From positions 1 through 26,341 of the IMG/VR virus record IMGVR_UViG_3300017719_003292: a stretch of 26,341 nucleotides of DNA; one strand, 5' to 3'. The position numbers and the translations under genes are program-made. Source of the DNA: a virus. Positions within the stretch are counted from its first letter, which is position 1. Every line of letters starts with the position of its first letter. The notes under the pieces are model-generated. The model was not told the origin of the DNA, made no database searches, and worked only from the letters and a program-made list of their open reading frames with translations. Shown piece after piece: positions 7,055-14,258 of this stretch.

Positions 7055-7062
7055 GATAAATA
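7055..7062 (+). promoter_or_regulatory. T4-type late promoter (GATAAATA)
   Basis: GATAAATA lies just after the terminator and three bases before a sigma70 -35 box. Initiation near 7068 would give a leader of about 40 bases before the ATG at 7108. Together with the sigma70 site it would let the small-membrane-protein genes be expressed both early and late. Confidence 0.5.
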
Positions 7063-7065
7063 TGG

Positions 7066-7094
7066 TTGACTTACAAAGGTTTGTAAGTTATAAT
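7066..7094 (+). promoter_or_regulatory. Sigma70 promoter before the small-membrane-protein run
   Basis: TTGACT (7066-7071), a 17-bp spacer and a perfect TATAAT (7089-7094). The spacer contains the inverted repeat ACAAA/TTTGT, which might bind a regulator. No long gene overlaps it, and the tiny gene at 7108 starts just downstream. Confidence 0.82.
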
Positions 7095-7107
7095 ATTTTT
7101 TTAAAGA

Positions 7108-7215
7108 ATGAAACCTCCAAAAATTAACATAGAATCTTTTCGAGACGCACTCGAAGTAAGCGGACTTGCGGCTGTTTTTATGTTATCTTTGTTGGGAGTA
7201 AACACACACATATAG
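7108..7215 (+). CDS. Very small protein with hydrophobic segment
   Basis: A 35-residue frame, the first after the promoters at 7055 and 7066. After a polar start (KPPKINIESFRDALEV) it has a hydrophobic stretch (SGLAAVFMLSLLGV). There is no clear ribosome-binding site, and the predicted sigma70 start would leave a very short leader. No function is assigned. Confidence 0.45.
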   Translation: MKPPKINIESFRDALEVSGLAAVFMLSLLGVNTHI

Positions 7216-7229
7216 ATGGAAAACACACA

Positions 7230-7367
7230 ATGACACAGATGATTTTAAAATTGAAAGAAGACGAAAGGGTATGCAGATTTTGCGACCTTGTAGAAGGATT
7301 GTTCTTAGTAACATTTCCTATCGCATTACCGTTCTTTATAATGATGGCATCAAGCAGGTACTATTAA
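7230..7367 (+). CDS. Small membrane protein with a Cys pair
   Basis: A 45-residue frame with an N-terminal amphipathic part carrying the pair C15-R-F-C18 and one hydrophobic segment (about residues 22-40). The CxxC is close to the membrane start and could bind metal or form a disulfide. It ends one base before the next start. No family is recognised. Confidence 0.5.
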   Translation: MTQMILKLKEDERVCRFCDLVEGLFLVTFPIALPFFIMMASSRYY

Positions 7368-7368
7368 A

Positions 7369-7545
7369 ATGAAGGACTACAGTAACGCAACACCCGAACA
7401 AGTAAAACAATGGCACGAAGAAGACTACTGGATGAAAATGGACTATAATCCGCTAGTTATGTTTGTTGTAATACCTACAACAATACAGGTAATGGCAATG
7501 GCATTCATGTTTGGCGTAATGGCTATTAATGATTGGGTTCTTTAG
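7369..7545 (+). CDS. Small membrane protein
   Basis: A 58-residue frame with a polar, aromatic N-terminus (SNATPEQVKQWHEEDYWMKM) and one hydrophobic segment (about residues 29-53) rich in methionine. The next gene starts inside it in another frame with a 17-bp overlap. No family is recognised. Confidence 0.55.
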   Translation: MKDYSNATPEQVKQWHEEDYWMKMDYNPLVMFVVIPTTIQVMAMAFMFGVMAINDWVL

Positions 7546-7693
7546 AGCTGTACTTAAAACAGTAATTGGTGTAGGACGTATTGAAGACATTCCTGTTACA
7601 CCGTTCAACATAGTTTTATTCGCTTTTGGAGTACTAACAGTATTCTTAGGTACCATTACGGCATTACTTTTACTAGCCAGTTTGTTCATATAA
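7529..7693 (+). CDS. Small membrane protein
   Basis: A 54-residue frame starting inside the previous gene. The N-terminal half is weakly amphipathic with charged residues (RAVLKTVIGVGRIED) and the C-terminal half (about 27-54) is a strong membrane segment running almost to the end. It resembles short single-span phage membrane proteins; no specific role can be given. Confidence 0.55.
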   Translation: MIGFFRAVLKTVIGVGRIEDIPVTPFNIVLFAFGVLTVFLGTITALLLLASLFI

Positions 7694-7696
7694 TAG

Positions 7697-7704
7697 CATA
7701 AATA
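7697..7704 (+). promoter_or_regulatory. T4-type late promoter (CATAAATA)
   Basis: CATAAATA sits in the short gap before the gene at 7731. Initiation would be expected near 7710, followed by the ribosome-binding site GAGGG and the ATG at 7731. It differs from the TATAAATA consensus at one base. Confidence 0.5.
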
Positions 7705-7730
7705 CTAGTAATTAAACTAGAGGGTATATT

Positions 7731-8018
7731 ATGTGGGAAATGATTGAACAAATGGCGAGTGATCGCTTATGGATTTATACAGCACTAGCAGGATCGTTGT
7801 TTGGTGCAGGGTTTTTGTTTTGGTTTAAAGATACAAGAATGGCAACATGGGCTGTAACAAAATTTGATTCTATCTTAGAGTACCTAGCTGTACGTTGGGG
7901 CTGGACATGGTTACAAAATGATCCAGATGCTTGGCGTAAAAAATATCCACACGTAACAAAAAAGATAGATGAGCTAGAAGCACGTCTTGTTAAATTAGAG
8001 GGAAAGAAAAAGAAATGA
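7731..8018 (+). CDS. Membrane-anchored protein with C-terminal coiled coil
   Basis: A 95-residue protein with a hydrophobic segment at about residues 13-32 (LWIYTALAGSLFGAGFLFWF), a tryptophan-rich middle (WGWTWLQNDPDAW) and a charged helix at the end (KKIDELEARLVKLEGKKKK) that may form a short coiled coil. GAGGG precedes the start. It overlaps the next membrane-protein gene by ATGA, so the two probably work together. A holin-related role is possible but not shown by sequence. Confidence 0.7.
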   Translation: MWEMIEQMASDRLWIYTALAGSLFGAGFLFWFKDTRMATWAVTKFDSILEYLAVRWGWTWLQNDPDAWRKKYPHVTKKIDELEARLVKLEGKKKK

Positions 8019-8305
8019 GCGACACTCAAACTAAAAAAGTAAACATTGAACTTGAAGTAGATACAACTACAGTAGATAGTTCTAAGAATAGATACCAACG
8101 TCTTATTGACATGGCCAAAGCTGTAGATGCTTGGAGAATATTTCCAAGATTATTCTTAACAGTTTACATTGTATTACTATACAAATGTGTAATTTGGTAT
8201 ATGGACTTAGCAGCTCCTACAATGGAACAATCAGGTTTAATTAGTATTGTGGTTGGTGCTGGTGCAGCATGGTTTGGCTTATACACCGGAACTAGCAAGA
8301 AGTAG
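8015..8305 (+). CDS. Two-span membrane protein, holin candidate
   Basis: A 96-residue protein with a polar N-terminal part (about 1-40), then two hydrophobic segments (about 45-65 and 75-92, the second ISIVVGAGAAWFGLYTG), and a short KK end. Size and topology resemble class II holins and unrelated small phage membrane proteins. The endolysin at 4176 has no secretion signal, so the phage needs a holin, and this is one of several candidates. No holin family motif is recognised, so the call is tentative. Confidence 0.68.
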   Translation: MSDTQTKKVNIELEVDTTTVDSSKNRYQRLIDMAKAVDAWRIFPRLFLTVYIVLLYKCVIWYMDLAAPTMEQSGLISIVVGAGAAWFGLYTGTSKK

Positions 8306-8326
8306 TACTCTAACAAATAAGTACTA
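8303..8326 (+). promoter_or_regulatory. Hairpin just before the J-domain gene
   Basis: TAGTACT and AGTACTA form a 7-bp stem around a 10-base loop (CTAACAAATA), ending two bases before the ATG at 8329. The stem includes the stop codon of the upstream gene. The downstream gene has no visible ribosome-binding site, so this structure could affect its initiation. Confidence 0.35.
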
Positions 8327-8328
8327 GT

Positions 8329-9177
8329 ATGGACCACTATACATCACTAGGCTTACATAAATCAGCTTCTGAGAAAGAAATAAAAACCGCATTTAGAAGA
8401 CTTGCGGCAAAGCATCATCCTGATAAGGGCGGTGATCATAAAGAATTTATCAGAATCAAAGAAGCATACGAAGTACTAAGCGATCCACAAAAGCGTCAAC
8501 AATATGATAACCCACAGCCACAGTGGAATCAACAACGACCTGGCTTTGGTTATGATAATGTTAATGTAGACATTCAAGATATATTTGGTAATATGTTTAG
8601 AAACGGCGCACAAGGAAATCCTTTTCAAAATCCTCCAAAACGTAATAAAGACATTACTATTGCAGCAAAAATAACTTTAGAAGATGTTCTAAACGGTAAA
8701 AATTTAATTGCTAGTTATGCATTACGAAGCGGAAAGAAAGAAACAGTTGATATCGAAATACCACCAGGAATGAAAGATGGTGATGTTATAAGATACAGTG
8801 GGTTAGGTGATGATATACTACAAATGCAACGAGGTGATTTGCATGTTAAGATACAAATATTAAATGATGTAAACTGGATGCGTGAAGGTATTCATCTTTA
8901 CAGAGAATATAAAATAAATGCACTTGACTTAATTGTAGGAACTAGTATAATAGTAGATACAATAGACGGAAGACAACTGAACTTAAAGATACCACCAGGT
9001 ACACAAACAAATGGAAGGTTTAATATCGCACAACATGGATTGCCAAACAGAAAGAATGGTACTAGAGGCAATGCATATATAATTGTAAGTGCTATTATAC
9101 CAAAGATAAAAAACTCAGCGGTATTACAATACGTAAAGAGTATAAAGAAAACGATAGAAAATGATGAAGCTGATTAA
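8329..9177 (+). CDS. J-domain co-chaperone, CbpA/DnaJ-like without zinc finger
   Basis: The 282-residue protein starts with a J-domain (about 1-60) holding the HPD motif at residues 30-32 (KHHPDKGG), which stimulates Hsp70 ATPase. A short linker rich in Gln, Pro, Gly and Phe (about 65-107) follows, then a DnaJ C-terminal substrate-binding domain (about 108-275) with the typical ITIAAKITLEDVLNG, IPPGMKDGD and IPPGTQTNG segments. The cysteine-rich zinc-finger domain of DnaJ is absent, as in CbpA. It likely recruits host DnaK. It overlaps the deformylase gene by 17 bp, forming an operon with it and the Clp ATPase. Confidence 0.93.
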   Translation: MDHYTSLGLHKSASEKEIKTAFRRLAAKHHPDKGGDHKEFIRIKEAYEVLSDPQKRQQYDNPQPQWNQQRPGFGYDNVNVDIQDIFGNMFRNGAQGNPFQNPPKRNKDITIAAKITLEDVLNGKNLIASYALRSGKKETVDIEIPPGMKDGDVIRYSGLGDDILQMQRGDLHVKIQILNDVNWMREGIHLYREYKINALDLIVGTSIIVDTIDGRQLNLKIPPGTQTNGRFNIAQHGLPNRKNGTRGNAYIIVSAIIPKIKNSAVLQYVKSIKKTIENDEAD

Positions 9178-9661
9178 ATCACCAAACACATGGCTACAAA
9201 AAGTTGTAGATCCTTTTGACTTTAACACTCTTGATGCTAAAGAAGTATCAGAGAATATGATTGCGTTAATGACACAGGAAGGCGGCATAGGATTAAGTGC
9301 AAACCAAGTTGGTATTAATGCACAGATCTTTGTAATGAAACCGCATCTACTTGAAGATAATAGTCCACTTACCGTTATTAATCCTACTATTGATAAAGTA
9401 AGTATTAATTCCGAATTAATGCCTGAAGGCTGTCTTAGTCATCCAGACTTGTTTTTAAAAGTAACAAGACCTAAAGGATTAGTTGTAAAATTCCTTGACA
9501 TTGATGCAAAAGAGTGTATAATGGAACTATATGATTTAGATGCAAGATGCTTTCTACATGAATATGATCACTTACAAGGAATAGAATTTACAAATCGGGT
9601 ATCAAGACTAAAACTAGATATGGCGAAGAAAAAACAAACTAAAATTAGGAAAACACTATAA
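9161..9661 (+). CDS. def: Peptide deformylase
   Basis: Peptide deformylase removes the formyl group from the first methionine of new proteins using a bound metal. All three family motifs are intact: GIGLSANQ (residues 42-49), EGCLS (89-93, metal ligand C91) and HEYDH (133-137, metal ligands H133 and H137, catalytic E134). Length is 166 residues, close to bacterial enzymes and longer than some minimal phage versions. Ser46 stands where many have Ala. Marine phages often carry this enzyme, possibly to support high protein turnover. The stop is directly followed by the Clp gene start. Confidence 0.96.
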   Translation: MMKLIKSPNTWLQKVVDPFDFNTLDAKEVSENMIALMTQEGGIGLSANQVGINAQIFVMKPHLLEDNSPLTVINPTIDKVSINSELMPEGCLSHPDLFLKVTRPKGLVVKFLDIDAKECIMELYDLDARCFLHEYDHLQGIEFTNRVSRLKLDMAKKKQTKIRKTL

Positions 9662-11905
9662 ATGGTAGAACCAAGCAAAGAATTACAGTTAGTATTTGAA
9701 AAAGCAATCAATGATGCTCGCAAACTTCAACACGAATACGTTACAGTTGAACATATTCTTTTCGCAATGTTATGCGAAGAAAACTTTGAGAATGTAATTA
9801 AAGGATATGGTGCAGACCCTGCTTTCTTAAAAAGCAATCTTGAGAATCATTTAAAGACCGCACTTGATGATATTAAAACAAACGAAGGTAAACAAAAGCC
9901 TAAGAAAACACAGTCTGTAGAACGTGTGTTAAACAGAGCGTTTACACAAGTATTGTTTAGCGGACGTAGTAACATTGAACTAAGTGATGTGTTTATTAGT
10001 ATCCTAAGTGAAAAGAAATCTATTGCAACTTACTGGATTGAAAAAGGCGGCATTAGCAAAGACAGGTTTGCTGACTATGTGTCCAATGAACTAGAAGAAG
10101 ATTTTGAAGATGAAGAAATGAGTGGAGCGGCCGCTAAAGCACTACGTTCATTTACTACTAATCTCAACGACGAAGTACACAAGGATAGAATTGATCCAAT
10201 TATAGGCCGAAGTGAAGAACTAGATTCAATTGCACTAGCATTAGGTAGACGTTCAAAGAACAATGTACTACTAGTTGGTGACCCAGGTGTTGGTAAAACA
10301 GCAATTGCTGAAGGTCTTGCATATAAAATTGTTAATGATGAAGTGCCAGAGTTCTTAAAAGAGTACGAAGTGTACAACTTAGACATTGGTAGCATGTTAG
10401 CAGGTAGTAAGTATCGCGGTGACTTTGAAGAACGTTTAAAACTAGTACTCAAAGGACTTCAGAAAAAAGGTAAAACAGTAATGTTTATCGATGAAGCACA
10501 CATGATGCAAGGTGCAGGTGCTGGCGGCCAAGAAAAGACAAACGATCTAGCAAACATGTTAAAGCCTGCATTGGCAAAAGGCAATTTAAAAGTAGTTGCA
10601 TCAACTACATGGGAAGAGTTCCGTAAGAGCTTTGAAAAGGATCGTGCCTTAATGCGTAGATTCCAACGTGTAACTGTTGACGAGCCTACATCAGAAGTAG
10701 CAAAAGATATTTTACGTGGTATTAAGAAGTACTATGAGGACTATCATCAAACTATTATTACAGAACAAGCAATTGAAGCGGCTGTAAAACTAAGTGTCAA
10801 GTATCAGAACGATAAGAAGTTACCCGATAAGGCAATTGACTTAATTGATGTAGCATGTTCACGTTTTAACTTAAAAGATCCAGAAACAGAAAAACTTGTA
10901 ACTGAAGAAGAAATACAATTTGAACTTGCAAAAATGATTAATATGCCTGTTGAAAATGTTGCTGAAAAAGAAACAAGTAATCTTGCACATCTTGAAAATA
11001 ATATGAAGCAAGATGTTTATGGACAAGACGAAGCAATTGAAAATATTGTAGATAAGATACTAGTTGCACAAGCAGGACTTAAAGCAGAAGATAAGCCTAT
11101 CGGTAGTTTCATCTTTATGGGACCAACTGGTACAGGTAAAACTGAAACAGCAAAATCACTTGCTGAACAGTTAGGTGTAAACCTTGTGCGTTTTGATATG
11201 AGTGAATATCAAGAAAAACATAGTATTGCTAAACTAATTGGTTCGCCTCCAGGATATGTTGGCTTTGATGATGACGCAGGACAGTTGATCACAAGGCTAC
11301 AAGAGAATCCTAACTGTGTATTACTACTAGATGAGATTGAAAAAGCACACCCTGACGTATCACAAATCCTATTACAACTTATGGACAATGGTAAGGTAAC
11401 TGGATCAAATAGTAAAGAAGCAGATGCACGTAATTGTGTGTTGATCCTTACTACTAACCTTGGTGCTAGTGATGCAGAGAAAAACTTAATTGGATTTAAC
11501 GACGAGTTTGAATTAGAATACGAAGATAAAGCACTTAAAAAGTTCTTTGCTCCAGAGTTCCGTAACAGACTTGATGCTACTATTATCTTTAAGAAACTAT
11601 CTAAAGAAGTTATGCTTAAAATTGTTGGTAAGTTCCTTGTTGAACTTAAAGACATGGTTAAAGACAAAGGTGTTAAGATTGATATATCAAGTGAAGCACT
11701 TGACTACTTAGTAGAAAAAGGATTTGATCCTAAGATGGGTGCAAGACCGTTAGCTCGTGTTATTGATAATGAAATTAAACGACCCTTATCACGTGAACTA
11801 TTATTTGGCAACCTTAAAACAGGCGGTACTGTTAATATTACACTAACAGAAGAATCAAATAGTTTAGAATTAGAGTGTGTTGGGGAAGCTCTTGTTGAAT
11901 TATGA
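9662..11905 (+). CDS. clpA: ClpA-like AAA+ protein unfoldase
   Basis: A 747-residue protein with a Clp N-domain (about 1-145), a first AAA+ module with Walker A GDPGVGKT (206-213) and Walker B MFIDEAH, and a second module with Walker A GPTGTGKT (487-494), Walker B LLLDEIEKAHP, a sensor-1 region and FAPEFRNRLD. The long coiled-coil M-domain of the ClpB disaggregase is missing between the modules, so it is of the ClpA type. At residues 610-612 there is IGF, in the place of the ClpA IGL loop that docks on ClpP. It may direct host ClpP to chosen substrates. It lies immediately after the deformylase gene. Confidence 0.94.
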   Translation: MVEPSKELQLVFEKAINDARKLQHEYVTVEHILFAMLCEENFENVIKGYGADPAFLKSNLENHLKTALDDIKTNEGKQKPKKTQSVERVLNRAFTQVLFSGRSNIELSDVFISILSEKKSIATYWIEKGGISKDRFADYVSNELEEDFEDEEMSGAAAKALRSFTTNLNDEVHKDRIDPIIGRSEELDSIALALGRRSKNNVLLVGDPGVGKTAIAEGLAYKIVNDEVPEFLKEYEVYNLDIGSMLAGSKYRGDFEERLKLVLKGLQKKGKTVMFIDEAHMMQGAGAGGQEKTNDLANMLKPALAKGNLKVVASTTWEEFRKSFEKDRALMRRFQRVTVDEPTSEVAKDILRGIKKYYEDYHQTIITEQAIEAAVKLSVKYQNDKKLPDKAIDLIDVACSRFNLKDPETEKLVTEEEIQFELAKMINMPVENVAEKETSNLAHLENNMKQDVYGQDEAIENIVDKILVAQAGLKAEDKPIGSFIFMGPTGTGKTETAKSLAEQLGVNLVRFDMSEYQEKHSIAKLIGSPPGYVGFDDDAGQLITRLQENPNCVLLLDEIEKAHPDVSQILLQLMDNGKVTGSNSKEADARNCVLILTTNLGASDAEKNLIGFNDEFELEYEDKALKKFFAPEFRNRLDATIIFKKLSKEVMLKIVGKFLVELKDMVKDKGVKIDISSEALDYLVEKGFDPKMGARPLARVIDNEIKRPLSRELLFGNLKTGGTVNITLTEESNSLELECVGEALVEL

Positions 11906-12557
11906 AACAAAATCGCTGTTTTATAATCAATACCTTTATAAGTTAGTTATAAAGAACCATTGTTCTCATCTGTTTAGAGATAAGAATCTAAATCATGCAC
12001 GTATTAATTTAGATCGTATGCAATCTAGTCTTGATGAGAACAATGTAATACTTACTATGTATGGTATAAGAGAAAAGTTTATTTCTTACGATGACTTTCG
12101 TAATGCCAAAACAATGCTAAATGTATTTTCATCATTTGATCCGGACGAATACAAACTTAGAATTGAAAATTCGACTATGAATGTGTATACTAATAGTAAT
12201 TCTGTGATTACAAACTTAGTTTCTCGCTTAACAATTAAAGAATACTGGCAACCAAATCCTAAAAATTTATCTAAGTTAGATAAGAATGTTATACTTGTTG
12301 ACACTGACACTGGGTTTGATTATAGAGTTACGTTTAACCATCGTAGTATTGACTATAGTTTTTATAATTGGGTACTAAACAACAAAGACAAAGTAAAAAT
12401 AGGACGTATAGCATTAGAAGCTGTAGAACAAGGTGGTGCTTGCGGATTATACTTTTATGTTAGGGACGAAAAGATATTACAACTAATAAGTTTGTTGATA
12501 GGACACAATTTTCAGAGTGTACAAAGAATTGTTAGTACACAAGATCTAGATAAATAA
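11877..12557 (+). CDS. Unknown protein overlapping clpA
   Basis: A frame of 226 residues from a GTG at 11877; a TTG at 11880 is also possible, and no ATG lies near the beginning. It overlaps the end of clpA by 29 bp. The protein is soluble and rich in Asn, Tyr and Ile, with segments such as YLYKLVIKNHCSHLFRDKN, EYWQPNPKNLSK and VILVDTDTGFDYRVTFNHRS. I do not recognise a named domain. The length, codon pattern and packing support a real gene, but the start is uncertain. Confidence 0.72.
   Translation: MLGKLLLNYETKSLFYNQYLYKLVIKNHCSHLFRDKNLNHARINLDRMQSSLDENNVILTMYGIREKFISYDDFRNAKTMLNVFSSFDPDEYKLRIENSTMNVYTNSNSVITNLVSRLTIKEYWQPNPKNLSKLDKNVILVDTDTGFDYRVTFNHRSIDYSFYNWVLNNKDKVKIGRIALEAVEQGGACGLYFYVRDEKILQLISLLIGHNFQSVQRIVSTQDLDK
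12549..12556 (+). promoter_or_regulatory. T4-type late promoter close to the next start codon
   Basis: GATAAATA ends five bases before the ATG at 12562. If initiation occurs at the usual short distance, the transcript would start at or near the start codon. No ribosome-binding site is visible between box and ATG. The box overlaps the last codons of the upstream gene. Confidence 0.45.
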
Positions 12558-12561
12558 ATAT

Positions 12562-12969
12562 ATGCAGAACAATAGCGAAACAATTTTAACAGCAAATACA
12601 CACCCAGGAGGCGGTACCACTGAGACTGTCACAGGTGAAAAATTCAAAGGGGACGGGTACTACGGACGTAGTGACGGCCTTCATACAGTACAAGTAGACC
12701 TAACAGGGTTTATTGGGAAAGTAGCTATGCAAGGAACACTTGCAACTAACCCAGTAGAAGCTGACTGGTTTACTTTAGTTTTAGACTCCGGTGAACAAAG
12801 TGTTGACACTACTGGTTTAGTTGCAACTCAAAGCATTACTTCTGTAGAATATACTAGTGCTACTACTAATAGTAAAAACTATAATTTTACTGGAAACTAT
12901 GTTTGGGTAAGAACATACGTTAGTAATTGGACTGACGGCACAGTTAACAGTATAAGACTAAATCATTAA
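12562..12969 (+). CDS. Beta-rich structural (tail/fibre-associated) protein
   Basis: A 135-residue protein rich in Thr, Gly, Val and Ser, with alternating patterns typical of beta-sandwich virion proteins (GYYGRSDGLHTVQVDLTGFIG, KVAMQGTLATNP, YNFTGNYVWVRTYVSNW). It has no cysteine or membrane segment. It lies just before the repeat-containing fibre-like gene and under a late-type box, so a tail or fibre role is likely. I cannot name a T4 counterpart. Confidence 0.75.
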   Translation: MQNNSETILTANTHPGGGTTETVTGEKFKGDGYYGRSDGLHTVQVDLTGFIGKVAMQGTLATNPVEADWFTLVLDSGEQSVDTTGLVATQSITSVEYTSATTNSKNYNFTGNYVWVRTYVSNWTDGTVNSIRLNH

Positions 12970-12980
12970 GGGCGTAATAG

Positions 12981-14213
12981 ATGGCAAAACAAACGATAAA
13001 TTTAGGAACAGGCGAATTAACCGGAGACGGTGAAAGCATACGTTCAGCCCTTGATAAAGTTAATGATAACTTTGACGAAGTATATCCTCGTGTTGAAGCA
13101 CTAGAGGATGGAAATAGTACATTAGATGTTGTAGGTAGTGTGTTTGGTGATGATAGTACATTACTAGTAGATGGAGTTAGCAATAAGATTGTCGGCCCAG
13201 TAGATACAGCAAGTGTAGATGCAGTAAGTTTAAGAACAAGTGCGTCAAGTATAGCACTTGGTAGCAATGCAGGTAAAACTAATCAGGCAAACCTCGCAGT
13301 AGCAATTGGTTCAAGTGCAGGTGAAACAGGACAGGCTCTCTGGACTGTAGCAGTTGGTACTGGTGCAGGAAGTATCAACCAAGCAATGATGTCAGTAGCA
13401 GTTGGTAATAATGCAGGTTTAAATGAGCAAGGTCAAGATGCAACAGCAATTGGTCAATCAGCGGGTGCAGAATATCAAGGCCATGACACTGTTGCAGTTG
13501 GTGCAGCCGCAGGCGCCTTTGGGCAAGAAAATGGCGCTGTTGCAGTTGGCTATAGCGCAGCACCGGGTAACCTTCTTGTTCCTAGTTATGTAAGTGGCGG
13601 AACTGGCGGTGCAGCACTTGTTGTAGATGATACAACAGGAATATATCCAGGGTTCCGAGTTCGTGGCACTGGATTTACAACACAAACTGTTGTTTCTGTA
13701 GATAGCGGCACAACACTTACACTAAGCGCAAATGCAAGTCAAACACCTACGAGCGATATGTTTTTCCTCGGAGGACAAGGTACAGACGCTATAGCAATTG
13801 GTAAAGACGCAGCCGCAATTCAACAAAGTACCTCTGCTATAGCAATTGGTAAAGACGCAGGTAAAACTACTCAAGGCGCAAATGCAATAGCAATTGGTAA
13901 AGAATCAGGTGTAGCAAATCAAGGCGCAAATGCAATAGCAATTGGTGAAAAAGCAGGTTATTCAAACCAAGCCGCAAACTCGATTGTAATAAACGCAACT
14001 GGTGCAGAAGTATACAACTTTGGAGCAAATAGCACAATAATTACACCAATTAGAAACGATACAATGACAACCATACTTGGTTACGATGCTGACACCGGAC
14101 AAGTTACACACAATGCGGCAATACCAGGGTATACTAATACAGCAGACTTGAAAGCATTAGTAGCAGCAAGTACAGACTTTGCAGACTTCAAAACAAGAAT
14201 AGCAGCATTATAA
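12981..14213 (+). CDS. Tail-fibre-like protein with YadA-type head repeats
   Basis: A 410-residue protein. Residues 1-91 form an N-terminal part that begins INLGTGELTGDGESIRSALDKVNDNFDEVY, the kind of start that often attaches phage fibre proteins. Residues 92-193 and 272-335 contain 16-residue repeats of the type A-[IV]-G-x2-[AS]-G-x3-Q, like the trimeric beta-roll head of YadA adhesins. An inserted beta domain of about 80 residues (VDDTTGIYPGFRVRGTGF) separates the arrays. The C-terminal 75 residues contain TTILGYDADTGQVTHNAAI but no recognised chaperone or peptidase domain. It is probably a trimeric receptor-binding or fibre protein. Confidence 0.8.
   Translation: MAKQTINLGTGELTGDGESIRSALDKVNDNFDEVYPRVEALEDGNSTLDVVGSVFGDDSTLLVDGVSNKIVGPVDTASVDAVSLRTSASSIALGSNAGKTNQANLAVAIGSSAGETGQALWTVAVGTGAGSINQAMMSVAVGNNAGLNEQGQDATAIGQSAGAEYQGHDTVAVGAAAGAFGQENGAVAVGYSAAPGNLLVPSYVSGGTGGAALVVDDTTGIYPGFRVRGTGFTTQTVVSVDSGTTLTLSANASQTPTSDMFFLGGQGTDAIAIGKDAAAIQQSTSAIAIGKDAGKTTQGANAIAIGKESGVANQGANAIAIGEKAGYSNQAANSIVINATGAEVYNFGANSTIITPIRNDTMTTILGYDADTGQVTHNAAIPGYTNTADLKALVAASTDFADFKTRIAAL
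13254..13541 (+). repeat. First array of 48-bp / 16-residue repeats
   Basis: Six consecutive 16-residue units (residues 92-187), each starting with A-[LIV]-G and carrying AG at positions 6-7 and Q near position 11; a seventh unit starts at 188 and breaks off. DNA copies have diverged, so protein selection maintains the period. Confidence 0.8.
13794..13985 (+). repeat. Second array of 48-bp / 16-residue repeats
   Basis: Four units (residues 272-335), all beginning AIG. Here DNA identity is higher: a 25-base stretch at 13788 recurs at 13836, and a 27-base stretch at 13872 recurs at 13920, both 48 bp apart. This suggests recent duplication or gene conversion. Confidence 0.82.
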
Positions 14214-14234
14214 AATGGCGTATAAGTTGATTAC

Positions 14235-14242
14235 GATAAATA
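14235..14242 (+). promoter_or_regulatory. T4-type late promoter (GATAAATA)
   Basis: GATAAATA lies in the 45-bp gap after the fibre gene. Initiation near 14248 would place the AAGGA ribosome-binding site at the very start of the leader, before the ATG at 14259. Confidence 0.58.
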
Positions 14243-14258
14243 TTAAAAAGGAAGCATT

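Noticed and set aside
8313-8320. ACAAATA-type box before the J-domain gene
   Set aside because: It departs from the late-box pattern at the second half-site and lies in the hairpin loop; predicted initiation would be too close to the ATG to be convincing without data.
10075-11667. Two long minus-strand frames (10075-10452 and 11209-11667)
   Set aside because: Both are antisense to the AAA+ modules of the ClpA-like gene and are Ser-rich shadows without start signals.
12298-12326. TTGACA-17-TATAGA inside the gene at 11877
   Set aside because: The -35 box and spacing are good but the -10 box matches only four of six positions and lies deep in a coding region more than 200 bp from the next gene; left out as a promoter.
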